Shown here piece after piece: positions 1 through 7,711 of a stretch of 17,430 bases of DNA. This stretch comes from Clostridiales bacterium (GTDB taxonomy: Bacteria; Bacillota; Clostridia; Oscillospirales; Acutalibacteraceae). Below the pieces are notes generated by a model. The model was given only the letters and a program-made list of their open reading frames with translations. It was not told the DNA's origin and searched no databases. The stretch spans positions 1 to 17,430 of the forward strand of contig DXVY01000014.1 in assembly GCA_019417145.1 (NCBI GenBank). The letters are read 5' to 3'. Numbering within the stretch: position 1 is the stretch's first letter; each line of letters begins with the position of its first letter. A program made the position numbers and the translations under genes.

Positions 1-63
1 CTTAGGACCCCTTTATGCCGCCCGTTTACAGGTGTAAACTTGTGGATGGTAAAAGGAATCGCA
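1..63. other. Left-edge sequence downstream of the GH38 gene
   Basis: This is the non-coding edge after the stop codon of the large minus-strand gene. It holds one small inverted repeat (GTTTAC-AGGT-GTAAAC, 24-39). The minus-strand sequence after that hairpin is GC-rich, not T-rich, so it is not a convincing intrinsic terminator. The real terminator may lie outside the window. Confidence 0.4.
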
Positions 64-3000
64 TCAGCCCCGACGGGCCAGGATCTTACAGATTTCCATC
101 ACGTCGGCGATGGTGACCTCTCCGTCGCCGTCCAGGTCGCCACGTTGGATCTCATCTCCGGTGGGATCAGTCCCCACCGATTCTCTGGCCATTACCTTAC
201 AGGCTTCCATCACATCGGCAATGGTCACTTCTCCATCCTTATCCATGTCTCCGAGAACAATCGGCTGCGCCAATGGGGGTATCTCCAGATAAACCTCCAC
301 CTCGGCCTCCGCTTTGCCGGCGCGCAGTACAAGGGAACCGGTAATACTTCCGGTCGTCTGCCCAGTGGCCGGGGTCAGCCGGAAGGCGTCCTTCCAGGCC
401 ACGGACACGGTATCCGTATCCACAGCCCCTTCCACTGCGGCCAGAATCTGCTGGGCGGTGACGTCATTTGTGGCCGTCAGCCCGGCCAAGGCTTCTCGGG
501 CCGCCGCCTCCGCTGCCAGAACCGCCTCCGTATCCTTGTCCGGCAGCCGGGGGATGACAAGATTCACCTCCACCAGCGCCTGCGCATTTTCCAGGCGCAA
601 AAGCAGGGAACCGGTGATTTGCCCCTCTGTCTCAATGGTGGCGGGAACCAGCGTAAAGGCCTTTTCCCAGCTCACCTCCACGCCGCCGTTCACAGCGCCT
701 TGGACGGCCTGCAGAATGCTTTCGGCCGTAGTTTCATTGGCGGCCTGCAGGCCTTCCAGGGTTTTCTCGGCCGCCGCCTTGGATGCGGACAAGGTCTGGT
801 CGGTCAATGCCTGCATGGCCCCATCCAAAAGATGCCACATGGCGTCGATGTCCGCCGGATCGGTTTCTTCGGTCAATTGGGCGGCCAGGGCCCGAATGCC
901 GGCAAAGGACTCCCAGCCTTCCTCGGCAAAATCCGCCTGCTGCCATGTCGCCGCCTGCTTTTGCAGCGCCATGAGGTCCTCCAATGACTTCTGGTCTCCC
1001 GGTGTGTAGGCGTCGGGAAGGGTGGTGAACCGCAGCTCGCTTAAGCCGTAACTGGATTCACTGCCGGTGTATCCGCCGAAATTGCCCACGCCTATGCCCC
1101 CTGCCGCAGAAATCCGCACATATCTGGCCCGAGCGCCCCCGAACTGCACCGGGCCCTTACCGTTCGCCAGGTTGGTGGGCGGCAAATTCTCCGATTGGTC
1201 GGCCATCTGGAACTCGTATATCCCCCTTTCCACGGTCTGGTCGGGATTATCCAGGCGGATATACACCGCGTCATCCTGGGAGTATTCTATGTATACCCGC
1301 TTCATTCCCCTCTTTTCACAGCCGGAAAAGCTCTGGTTGAAGTTCCAAATCCACATTTCATCCAACGGGTATACCGCGCCCAGATCAATTTTTATCCAGG
1401 CGTCTTCCACCGCACAGCTGGCCGATGTATTCCACATACTGAAGGCGTTCACCTGGTTGTCGTGGACGGCCAAGCTCAAATCGGTCCCCCGCATAAGCAT
1501 CCCAGATCCGTTGATGGCGTTTGCCGCGTCCTGAGCGGGGGTATCCACACTGCCGGCCGTGGCCTTTACCGCCTGTATCACGTTGTCCCGCTTCAGCCGG
1601 ATGGTATAGGTTTTGCACTGGGCCCTGTCGGGAGACAATACCAAAACGGCTATGCTCTCCCTTCCTTCCAGAGGGATTTCCACGTTCTGCTCCGCAATCT
1701 GCCCGCCCACGTATACCATAGCCTCTGCGTCATAGGGAACGGCCTGGACCCGCAGCGTCTGCTGTGCCATGGGGAGCGTCGCCGTATAGTCGGTCACCTG
1801 AGCAGCAAAGGCCTGATCCATGACGCCCCCTGCCACCGTCAGATTCAACAGATCGCAGGGATCGTCCCGGAGCGCCTTTTCCCGCTCGGTAAACATGACC
1901 TCGCTGATGCCGTAATTGTTCCGGCTGTCCTCTATATACCAGCCGTAATTGCCGACGCCTCTTTCATTTGGGATTTCAAACCGGATTTTCCGGGCCTTTA
2001 TCCCCCCCAGGTCCAGCGGGGCGTTCCCGTCGGCCAGGTTGGTGGCCTGCAGCCGCTCCCTGCCATCGGCGGGGGCAAACAGGTACATACCGTTGTCCTC
2101 GGCCTGGCTGTTTTCGTATTTTGTCCAGCTGATTCCGTCCTCGGAATAGAGGATGTTCACATATTTCAGGCCGGCGTTGGACAGGGTGGGATGGTCGGGA
2201 TGAGACTGGTTATAGTTCCAAACATACATCTTATCCAGTTCACAGACCCTGCCCAGGTCAAACTCCAGCCAGACTTCGCCCGAAGGATTGTCGGCCGACA
2301 GCCACATGGTCTGTCCGTTTTGGTCGTTGTCGTGGAAGGCGGCGGGGGTGTTGTCCGACAGGCCGCTGCCGTCGGCCGCCAGGTCGCCGACCTGCTTATC
2401 GAAAACGCTGCTGGCCGTAGCCGTAACCCCCTGGACCACCGCGGTTACCGAGAGGCCGGCAGGCAGGCTGTACTGGGATGCTTTCCCGTCTCGCAGGGCC
2501 TGGACGCGGAATTGATACGCGCCGTATGCCAAACGGGTATGGTAGCGCGTCCCGCTGGTTTCGGCCAGCTTCTCCCAGGTTTCCCCGTCCTCGCTCACTT
2601 CAATGCTGTACCTTTCCGCTTCCTCCCGGCTGTCCCAGCGAAGGGTCACGCCGCTGTCCGGTTGGCCGGCTGCCAACAGGTTGATGGGGGCCGACGGCAT
2701 ATCCGCAATGCCCTCCAGCCGTATTTTGGCGGTGTCGATGGACCATTTTCCGGTGGGCAGGGTAACCGTCGTATTGTCCACGGCCAGTTCCGGACCGGTG
2801 TCCCGCTCGATGATATTGCAGCCCGCCGCGGATTTTACCCCGGAAGGAAAGGTCAGCTGCACCGACTGCAGCGCTTCTCCCCGGCTTTCATATCCGCGCA
2901 CTACAATGTTTTCCATGTCGTCCTCGGCCTTTTTCAGCGCCGTGACAATAAAATGCTCCGCGTCCACCGCCATGCCGCAATAGGTTTCGGGCAGGCTGCC

Positions 3001-5400
3001 GCCGTCCGGAACCACCTCTACCGCCTCCAGCGGATGATTGGCTGCTATTGCCTGCAAATCGCCGTCGTATCCGGGCTTCCCGCTGGTCATGGAAAAATGG
3101 TAGGACAGCGCGCCCGGCTGCGTCCAATGGCCGTAACTGCCGTGGCAGGCCTCGGAGGAGGACAACAGCACCGGCTGGAGCACGGGGCTCTTTACAGGAT
3201 TTTCCGTGGCATCCTGATAGTCCCATCCCAGGCCATAGGAGCTGAAGGTGACCTGGAAGGTGTCGTCCGCCGCCTGTATCCAGTTCTGCACCTCTCTGGG
3301 ACGCATGGATTTGTTTTTACTATCGTTGGTATCGTTGGGATCCGCGCTGTTGTCGTTAAAGGAAGAAAAGTCGGATACCACCTCGTCCCCGATATCCACC
3401 GAACCAAAAGGCACTTCGTAGGAGACCTTGACTCCCTCCTGCACCACGTTGCCCTGTTGGTCGAACAGACTGTCGGTACGGATAGGAAACATCAACCGAA
3501 GCTGTCTGGCCGCCGTTTCATCCATATCTTCTAAATCTAAATCAAAGTCGATGCGCTTCAGCGTTTGGTAAAGGGACACCCGCAGAGCTACCGGCCCCCG
3601 GGCCGTATCGGCCGTCATTTCGAATACCGTGCGGACCGGCCCTGTCTCAACGCACGTCCAACCGGATATCTCGTACGCCGTAATGCTGACGGGATCGTGG
3701 GGCTGCCACATGTACAGTTGCTCGCCGGCGCCCATGCCGTCGTACTGGAAATCCAGCAGTTCGGCAATCTTGAATTTCTGGGTATCGAAAAGGGGCTTTG
3801 CGCCGTTTTCCTTGTCCACAATTTGTTCCAGGCCGCCCAAAGCAGGGGTAACCGTATAGTAGTCGTTGGAGAAATCTTCCGTCCAAGCGGTTCCCACAGA
3901 CGGCCCTTGGGTATAACCGGCCGGGCTGCCGGCTTTTAGATAATAGGTTCGGTATCCGAAGGAGGGGACCCCGCTGGCCTTAAACAGCAGCTCCCCGTCG
4001 GCCGTAATCTGATAGGGAATCTCGTTGCCCGCGTCGTCAAACAGGCGGAAGGTGGCGGGGGCGTTTTCGGGCACAGGCATACAGACCAGATCGTCCCGCT
4101 GGAAGGAAAGGCCGTTATACACGCTGAACGCTGCATCGCCCTTGCCGCTGTCCGCCCCAATCTGTGCGGCGAGCCACTGTAGCTGCTCTTCATACAGCGC
4201 CTTTGCCGCCTCATACGCTTCTCCGTAAATCCGCCTAAAATCTTCGATAACCCCGGCGGGGGCGTAGCCGTGACAGGCAAAATCCACCTTGCGCCAGATT
4301 TCTTCCAGCTGGGCAGTGGGATAGTTGACAAAGCTGCCCTCCACGCTCGCCCGGATAACGCCCAAGGTTTCGGCAGCCCTAAGATACCGTTCCGCCTCCC
4401 GCTGGTCGAGGAAGGTGCGGTAGTCGGAGGCGGCGTTTTCATAGAACCATTTGTTGGGCCACTCTCCGTACAGAGCGTCGGCAGACAGGTCGGCTTGTTC
4501 CGTAAACGCCTGCTTGAGGGCGTTCTGCAGGGTAATATATTCCATTTTGGGCAGGTTGTTTTCTTCTGCATAGGCATTCCAGGAGGCAATGCGCTGGGAA
4601 AAATCCGCAGGCATGAGGCAATCGGTCCCCCGCACAACGGGGAGCAGCTTGCCCAGGTTTTTTTCCTCCATGTCGCCGTCGGCTTCCGCAATCATCCGCT
4701 CGATGTAGGCGTTGCTGTCCAGGGTCCCGTCCCATACATTATCCCCGTAATGGTGCATAAAGAAGGTGTTGATGCCGCTGCCGTCCGGCGCGTTCCACAG
4801 ACGAAACTCATTGTTTTTAGCGTCGGGAAAATTCCAAGAACGGCTGGCATACAGAAAGTTGACGCCGGATTTTTTCAGAATCTGCGGCATTTGGGCCGAG
4901 AAACCCGGCACATCGGTGTTATAATACACATCCGCCGTATACCCCGGAATCAAATCCTCCACCCATTTTTTCCCATATAGGAACTGGCGCGCCATGGTTT
5001 CGGCCGTCACAAAGCCGGTGTAGGGGGAAGAATACCCCGCGCCGACTTCAAAACGGCCCTCCAGAATCCGTTCTTTCAGCTCGTCAAACCGCTCGGGATA
5101 GCTCTTCAGATATGCATACAGATAGACGCCGTGCTCGTGGGTCCAGGTAAAATCCGGGTCGCTCTGCATCATATCCAACGCCCGGTTGATTTCGCTGTTG
5201 GTATAGCTGGATTCCGCCTGGAACGACCCCTTGTGCCATCCTAAATCATGGTGGGAAAACTCGCTCAATCCAAGCGTTGCCGTGGAATCCAAATAGGCGG
5301 ATACGCCCAGCGGCTGTAATAAAACACCTATGCTTAACAGAAAAATCACCAACCTTTTTATAAAATTCCCTCTGGGATGCAAATGTCCATGCTGTTTCAT
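64..5400 (-). CDS. Secreted GH38 alpha-mannosidase-like multidomain glycosidase with C-terminal dockerin
   Basis: Predicted extracellular retaining glycosidase of about 1,780 residues, probably removing alpha-mannose from glycans. Seen: signal peptide about 17-37 (ends GVSA); GH38 catalytic region from about 45 with HHDLGW (metal-binding His/Asp), NTDVPGFS (Asp about 165, expected nucleophile) and CHGYAPAG (His about 379, expected metal ligand); GH38 beta-domains to about 900; an FN3-like domain about 905-987; two F5/8C-type (CBM32-like) domains about 990-1175 and 1275-1462 separated by a cadherin-like beta-sandwich about 1183-1273; a FIVAR-like helical stretch about 1470-1540; two unassigned repeats of about 76 residues (1545-1619, 1634-1710); and a two-repeat dockerin about 1718-1778 with Ca-loop Asp residues at loop positions 1, 3, 5 and 12. 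Start: AGGAGG at 5408-5413 lies 7 nt from ATG 5400 and 4 nt from ATG 5403; the TTG at 5406 is less likely. It diverges from an AraC regulator. Substrate is inferred; a GH38-related family such as DUF5054 is the main alternative. Confidence 0.88.
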   Translation of the reverse strand: MKQHGHLHPRGNFIKRLVIFLLSIGVLLQPLGVSAYLDSTATLGLSEFSHHDLGWHKGSFQAESSYTNSEINRALDMMQSDPDFTWTHEHGVYLYAYLKSYPERFDELKERILEGRFEVGAGYSSPYTGFVTAETMARQFLYGKKWVEDLIPGYTADVYYNTDVPGFSAQMPQILKKSGVNFLYASRSWNFPDAKNNEFRLWNAPDGSGINTFFMHHYGDNVWDGTLDSNAYIERMIAEADGDMEEKNLGKLLPVVRGTDCLMPADFSQRIASWNAYAEENNLPKMEYITLQNALKQAFTEQADLSADALYGEWPNKWFYENAASDYRTFLDQREAERYLRAAETLGVIRASVEGSFVNYPTAQLEEIWRKVDFACHGYAPAGVIEDFRRIYGEAYEAAKALYEEQLQWLAAQIGADSGKGDAAFSVYNGLSFQRDDLVCMPVPENAPATFRLFDDAGNEIPYQITADGELLFKASGVPSFGYRTYYLKAGSPAGYTQGPSVGTAWTEDFSNDYYTVTPALGGLEQIVDKENGAKPLFDTQKFKIAELLDFQYDGMGAGEQLYMWQPHDPVSITAYEISGWTCVETGPVRTVFEMTADTARGPVALRVSLYQTLKRIDFDLDLEDMDETAARQLRLMFPIRTDSLFDQQGNVVQEGVKVSYEVPFGSVDIGDEVVSDFSSFNDNSADPNDTNDSKNKSMRPREVQNWIQAADDTFQVTFSSYGLGWDYQDATENPVKSPVLQPVLLSSSEACHGSYGHWTQPGALSYHFSMTSGKPGYDGDLQAIAANHPLEAVEVVPDGGSLPETYCGMAVDAEHFIVTALKKAEDDMENIVVRGYESRGEALQSVQLTFPSGVKSAAGCNIIERDTGPELAVDNTTVTLPTGKWSIDTAKIRLEGIADMPSAPINLLAAGQPDSGVTLRWDSREEAERYSIEVSEDGETWEKLAETSGTRYHTRLAYGAYQFRVQALRDGKASQYSLPAGLSVTAVVQGVTATASSVFDKQVGDLAADGSGLSDNTPAAFHDNDQNGQTMWLSADNPSGEVWLEFDLGRVCELDKMYVWNYNQSHPDHPTLSNAGLKYVNILYSEDGISWTKYENSQAEDNGMYLFAPADGRERLQATNLADGNAPLDLGGIKARKIRFEIPNERGVGNYGWYIEDSRNNYGISEVMFTEREKALRDDPCDLLNLTVAGGVMDQAFAAQVTDYTATLPMAQQTLRVQAVPYDAEAMVYVGGQIAEQNVEIPLEGRESIAVLVLSPDRAQCKTYTIRLKRDNVIQAVKATAGSVDTPAQDAANAINGSGMLMRGTDLSLAVHDNQVNAFSMWNTSASCAVEDAWIKIDLGAVYPLDEMWIWNFNQSFSGCEKRGMKRVYIEYSQDDAVYIRLDNPDQTVERGIYEFQMADQSENLPPTNLANGKGPVQFGGARARYVRISAAGGIGVGNFGGYTGSESSYGLSELRFTTLPDAYTPGDQKSLEDLMALQKQAATWQQADFAEEGWESFAGIRALAAQLTEETDPADIDAMWHLLDGAMQALTDQTLSASKAAAEKTLEGLQAANETTAESILQAVQGAVNGGVEVSWEKAFTLVPATIETEGQITGSLLLRLENAQALVEVNLVIPRLPDKDTEAVLAAEAAAREALAGLTATNDVTAQQILAAVEGAVDTDTVSVAWKDAFRLTPATGQTTGSITGSLVLRAGKAEAEVEVYLEIPPLAQPIVLGDMDKDGEVTIADVMEACKVMARESVGTDPTGDEIQRGDLDGDGEVTIADVMEICKILARRG

Positions 5401-5438
5401 CATCAACCCTCCTTGGTATTTTAGATATATTTTGTCTT

Positions 5439-5462
5439 GTAAATGGAATTAATTCCATTTAC
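5439..5462. promoter_or_regulatory. Perfect 24-bp palindrome, candidate operator
   Basis: The half-site GTAAATGGAATT is followed immediately by its exact reverse complement, with no spacer. It lies in the 151-base gap between the divergent GH38 and AraC genes. It overlaps the proposed -35 of the plus-strand promoter and sits about 16-40 bases downstream of the proposed minus-strand start site. One bound dimer could therefore affect both genes. Function is inferred from symmetry and position only. Confidence 0.6.
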
Positions 5463-5486
5463 TTTATCTGTTATATAGTGTACTAT
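5458..5486 (+). promoter_or_regulatory. Candidate promoter of the AraC regulator gene
   Basis: TTTACT (5458-5463), a 17-base spacer, then TACTAT (5481-5486) gives a reasonable sigma-A promoter about 60 bases upstream of the regulator's ATG. The -35 overlaps the right arm of the 24-bp palindrome. The surrounding DNA is AT-rich, so other choices (for example TATAAC at 5487) are possible. Confidence 0.4.
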
Positions 5487-5493
5487 TATAACA
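5485..5493 (-). promoter_or_regulatory. Candidate extended -10 promoter of the GH38 gene
   Basis: Read on the minus strand this is TGTTATAAT, a perfect TGn extended -10. No good -35 is seen, which is tolerated by extended -10 promoters. Transcription would start near 5478 and read through the palindrome before the ribosome binding site, leaving a leader of about 75 bases. Confidence 0.45.
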
Positions 5494-5551
5494 ATCATAT
5501 TGCATTTAATATTGTTGATGATACAAAATTAAACATAGGAGGGATGGAAAT

Positions 5552-6453
5552 ATGCACGCCCTGGAATGGACGGACAAATACTATGAGGACGACGAACGTC
5601 TGGTGCTGACACAGCCGGAAATACATATTCCGGGAATCCGTGTTTTGGGCCGACATGTGCAGTCCCAGGCTCTTCCCGCCCTGCGGCCCCACTATCATAA
5701 GGATTGTTTTGAATTTACCTATATTGCAAAAGGTAAGATATCCTTTTTCACCGGCGGCAGGGAATACCTTCTGTCCGGCGGCGATTTTTTTGTCTCCCGC
5801 CCCAACGAAGTGCACAGCAGCGGCGGGAACCCCTTTCCATCTGCGAGATGTATTGGTTCCAGCTGGACATCCGCTCCCCGGCCGGGCTGCTGTACCTTGC
5901 ACCGCCGTACATACAAAACCTTGTGCAGGGCCTGTCGGATATGCGGCAGCATGTGATAGCAGCCGACACGGCACACATTCGGAGGCTCTTTGAAAACAGC
6001 CTGTCCCTGATACGGGCAAATAGGGAGCTTGGAAGGATGGAGGCCGCCTGCAGCATCCTAATGATTCTGTATCATTTGCTGCATTACGCGGAAAAAAAGC
6101 GCACGCCCCTATCTCCCGATATACAGCGTGCGGTAGCCTTCATTCATGCAAATATTTACGATTATATAAAACTGGAAGCCCTGGCCGACGCCGCGGATCT
6201 TTCCCTTCCCCGCTTCAAACAGAAATTTAAGACACAAGTGGGAACATCACCCAGGGAATACATCAATTCCTGTAAAGTGGAAGCCGCCAAGAAGCTGCTG
6301 CTGACCGATTTGCCCGTCACCGACATCGCGATGCAGCTGCATTTTGATACCAGCAATTACTTTTCGGTTGTATTCAAACGCTTTACCACCAAAACGCCCT
6401 CGGAATATAGAAAACAGCATAGCCTGTCAACAGATCATAAATTAAGATACTAA
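5552..6453 (+). pseudogene. Cupin-AraC transcriptional regulator, broken by a frameshift
   Basis: Transcriptional regulator of the AraC family, divergent from the GH38 gene and its likely regulator. The 5' part (from ATG 5552, AGGAGG at 5537-5542, 9-nt spacing) encodes an N-terminal cupin-like sensor (HYHKDCFEF, then FFVSRPNEVHSSGG). After about residue 92 this frame loses family resemblance, while another frame takes over with ICEMYWFQLDI and continues through a full AraC DNA-binding domain to TAA at 6451-6453. The span is 902 bases, one short of a multiple of three, and adding one base between about 5821 and 5838 (GGG, CCCC and TTT runs) restores a protein of about 300 residues, normal for the family. 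This could be a real recent mutation or a homopolymer sequencing or assembly error. Confidence 0.85.
5848..6453 (+). CDS. C-terminal fragment of the frameshifted AraC regulator (DNA-binding part)
   Basis: This is the largest intact frame of the broken regulator. It encodes the end of the sensor domain, a helical linker, and the two helix-turn-helix motifs of an AraC protein: about residues 107-131 (IKLEALADAADLSLPRFKQ) and about 156-180, followed by the usual TPSEYR segment near the C-terminus. ATG 5848 has no recognisable Shine-Dalgarno site, so it is more likely an internal Met of the ancestral protein than a true start. If translated, it would be a DNA-binding domain without its cupin sensor. 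Confidence 0.6.
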   Translation: MYWFQLDIRSPAGLLYLAPPYIQNLVQGLSDMRQHVIAADTAHIRRLFENSLSLIRANRELGRMEAACSILMILYHLLHYAEKKRTPLSPDIQRAVAFIHANIYDYIKLEALADAADLSLPRFKQKFKTQVGTSPREYINSCKVEAAKKLLLTDLPVTDIAMQLHFDTSNYFSVVFKRFTTKTPSEYRKQHSLSTDHKLRY

Positions 6454-6735
6454 GAATCTGTAGAGCCCTCTCACCTCACATTCTTGCGCTTGATTAGCAG
6501 GGCCTTGGGGGTAGTCATGACCACCCGTAAAACGGATGGCATATAGGCGCCCATAAAAAGAGGCCGGCTAAAAATGCCGGCCTCTTTATAGCATAGCTGG
6601 ATACAGCAAAATCCTGTAGGCGCATTCCCTTCTGCTTTAACCAAATACCGCGCACAGTCCTCCTGTGGGCAGCCCAACGCCCCAACAAATACCTTGCGGG
6701 CGTCCCGTTCCCGTGGGAACGCTTCTGCCAGCCGT
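6454..6735. other. Intergenic region between the AraC remnant and ttcA
   Basis: About 280 bases between convergent genes, holding one strong terminator hairpin. On the minus strand a 74-codon frame begins with an ATG that overlaps the ttcA stop (ATGA), and a second frame contains GCPQEDCARYLV, which looks protein-like. Both read through the terminator and neither is recognised, so no gene is called. Confidence 0.5.
6556..6589. terminator. Bidirectional intrinsic terminator between convergent genes
   Basis: The stem AGAGGCCGGC/GCCGGCCTCT closes a 7-base loop. It is flanked by an A-run on the left and a short T-run on the right. The T5 tail on the minus strand (end of ttcA) is the better one. 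The plus-strand tail is shorter but adequate for the AraC gene. Confidence 0.85.
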
Positions 6736-7476
6736 TCATTCCGTTCCTCCCCAGCCGTCGATGCCGGCCCGCTGCATAGCACCAAGGGTCTTGATCCGCA
6801 ACCGGTCATAGTCCTTTTCCAGGGCGCGGATCAATTCCTTTATCTTCTGCCGATCGGTCGCGCCGTCCACCGGGCAGGCGCTTTTAGCCACCGGCAGATT
6901 GCGTTTCCGACAGGCTCGAATCACATCCCGTTCAAAGGCCAGCACCATGGGACGGATCATGGTCAGCCCCTTGCGGGACAAATAGGTAACCGGCTGAAAA
7001 CAGCCGATTCGGCCGCCGTTTAATAGATTCATATAAAAGGTCTCCACCGCGTCATCCAGGTGATGTCCCAAGGCAACCTTGTTGCAACCAAGCTCCTTTG
7101 CCGCGTCGTGGAGCGCCCCCCGCCGCATCCGTGCACAAAGACTGCAGGGGTTATCCTCCCGGCGGGTCTGAAATATGATGGGACCGATATCGGTGGATCG
7201 TATCGTATATGGCACCCTGAGCCGACGACAGAGCTCCCTGAGTTCACGATAATCGTCGCCCCCAAAGCCCATATCCAGGGTCACCGCCTCCAGCTCGTAG
7301 GCAACAGGATAAAAACGTCGCATTTCCGCCATTGCGGTCAGTAGGGTCACCGAATCCTTTCCGCCTGATACGCCTACAGCAATCCGGTCGCCGGGTTGAA
7401 TCATATCGTATCGCTCCATGGCCGCGCGCATAACGCTCATTAGCTTCTGCATAAGCCGTTTTTCACGCCTTTCCAT
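6736..7476 (-). CDS. ttcA: TtcA-type tRNA thiolation enzyme (PP-loop ATPase)
   Basis: Cytoplasmic tRNA-modifying enzyme of the TtcA/TtuA group. Family members activate a tRNA base with ATP and replace oxygen with sulfur (2-thiocytidine at position 32 for TtcA). Seen: the PP-loop SGGKDS at about 37-42; CSLC at 111-114 and a third Cys in KSACPVDG at 201, matching the three cysteines that hold the iron-sulfur cluster in TtcA; and ALGHHLDD at about 135-142. Its 246 residues are somewhat short for the family. The start is uncertain: ATG 7476 has no clear Shine-Dalgarno site and would be almost leaderless from the proposed promoter, while Met9 (7452) would give a leader of about 33 bases. It diverges from rplM and ends at a shared bidirectional terminator. 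Exact target base in this organism is inferred. Confidence 0.85.
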   Translation of the reverse strand: MERREKRLMQKLMSVMRAAMERYDMIQPGDRIAVGVSGGKDSVTLLTAMAEMRRFYPVAYELEAVTLDMGFGGDDYRELRELCRRLRVPYTIRSTDIGPIIFQTRREDNPCSLCARMRRGALHDAAKELGCNKVALGHHLDDAVETFYMNLLNGGRIGCFQPVTYLSRKGLTMIRPMVLAFERDVIRACRKRNLPVAKSACPVDGATDRQKIKELIRALEKDYDRLRIKTLGAMQRAGIDGWGGTE

Positions 7477-7491
7477 TCATCTATGGCCTAC

Positions 7492-7500
7492 ATTGTACCA
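7492..7500 (-). promoter_or_regulatory. Candidate extended -10 promoter of ttcA
   Basis: The minus strand reads TGGTACAAT, a TGn extended -10 with a five-of-six match to TATAAT. No good -35 is present; the preceding DNA is T-rich. The predicted start near 7485 is only about 9 bases from ATG 7476, which is why a downstream start for ttcA is possible. Confidence 0.4.
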
Positions 7501-7554
7501 TAAGGCGTGAAAAAAGAAAATCCCGCGATAGCGGACAAAAAATCAAAAATCAAG

Positions 7555-7594
7555 CAAGAGATATCAAGAGGATACAAGAGAATAAGCGAGATAT
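7555..7594 (+). repeat. Imperfect 10-bp tandem repeat array upstream of rplM
   Basis: Four consecutive 10-base units are CAAGAGATAT, CAAGAGGATA, CAAGAGAATA and a diverged AGCGAGATAT. The first three share CAAGAG in exact 10-base register, which is close to one helical turn. It lies about 45-85 bases upstream of the rplM -35 box, next to A-tracts at 7510-7550. It is too short and simple for a CRISPR. It could be a protein-binding array, a curved UP-type region, or chance in purine-rich DNA. Confidence 0.6.
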
Positions 7595-7637
7595 AATGAG
7601 TTTTAACTGCGCGGATTAAAATTTTGGCGTTTTGCTG

Positions 7638-7666
7638 TTGACAGGGGACGCCGCTTGTGTTATGAT
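7638..7666 (+). promoter_or_regulatory. Strong sigma-A promoter of rplM-rpsI
   Basis: A consensus TTGACA (7638-7643), an exact 17-base spacer, and TATGAT (7661-7666) preceded by TGT, giving also an extended -10. The start would be near 7673, leaving a leader of about 39 bases. That is too short for much structure, and I see no obvious ribosomal-protein autoregulatory leader. Confidence 0.88.
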
Positions 7667-7711
7667 AACAAACGTCTCAAAAGAAAGAAATAGATACAGG
7701 AGGTTGCGAAT

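Noticed and set aside
1195..3534. A 779-codon open frame on the plus strand opposite the GH38 gene
   Set aside because: It has no recognisable domain and lies entirely antisense to a well-supported multidomain protein. Long antisense frames are expected opposite biased GC-rich coding sequence.
6515..6739. A minus-strand 74-codon frame whose ATG overlaps the ttcA stop
   Set aside because: The 4-base overlap suggested translational coupling, but the frame reads through a strong terminator hairpin and its composition is unlike a known protein.
7555..7594. Short repeats considered as a CRISPR array
   Set aside because: Units are 10 bases and contiguous without spacers, and no cas genes are present.
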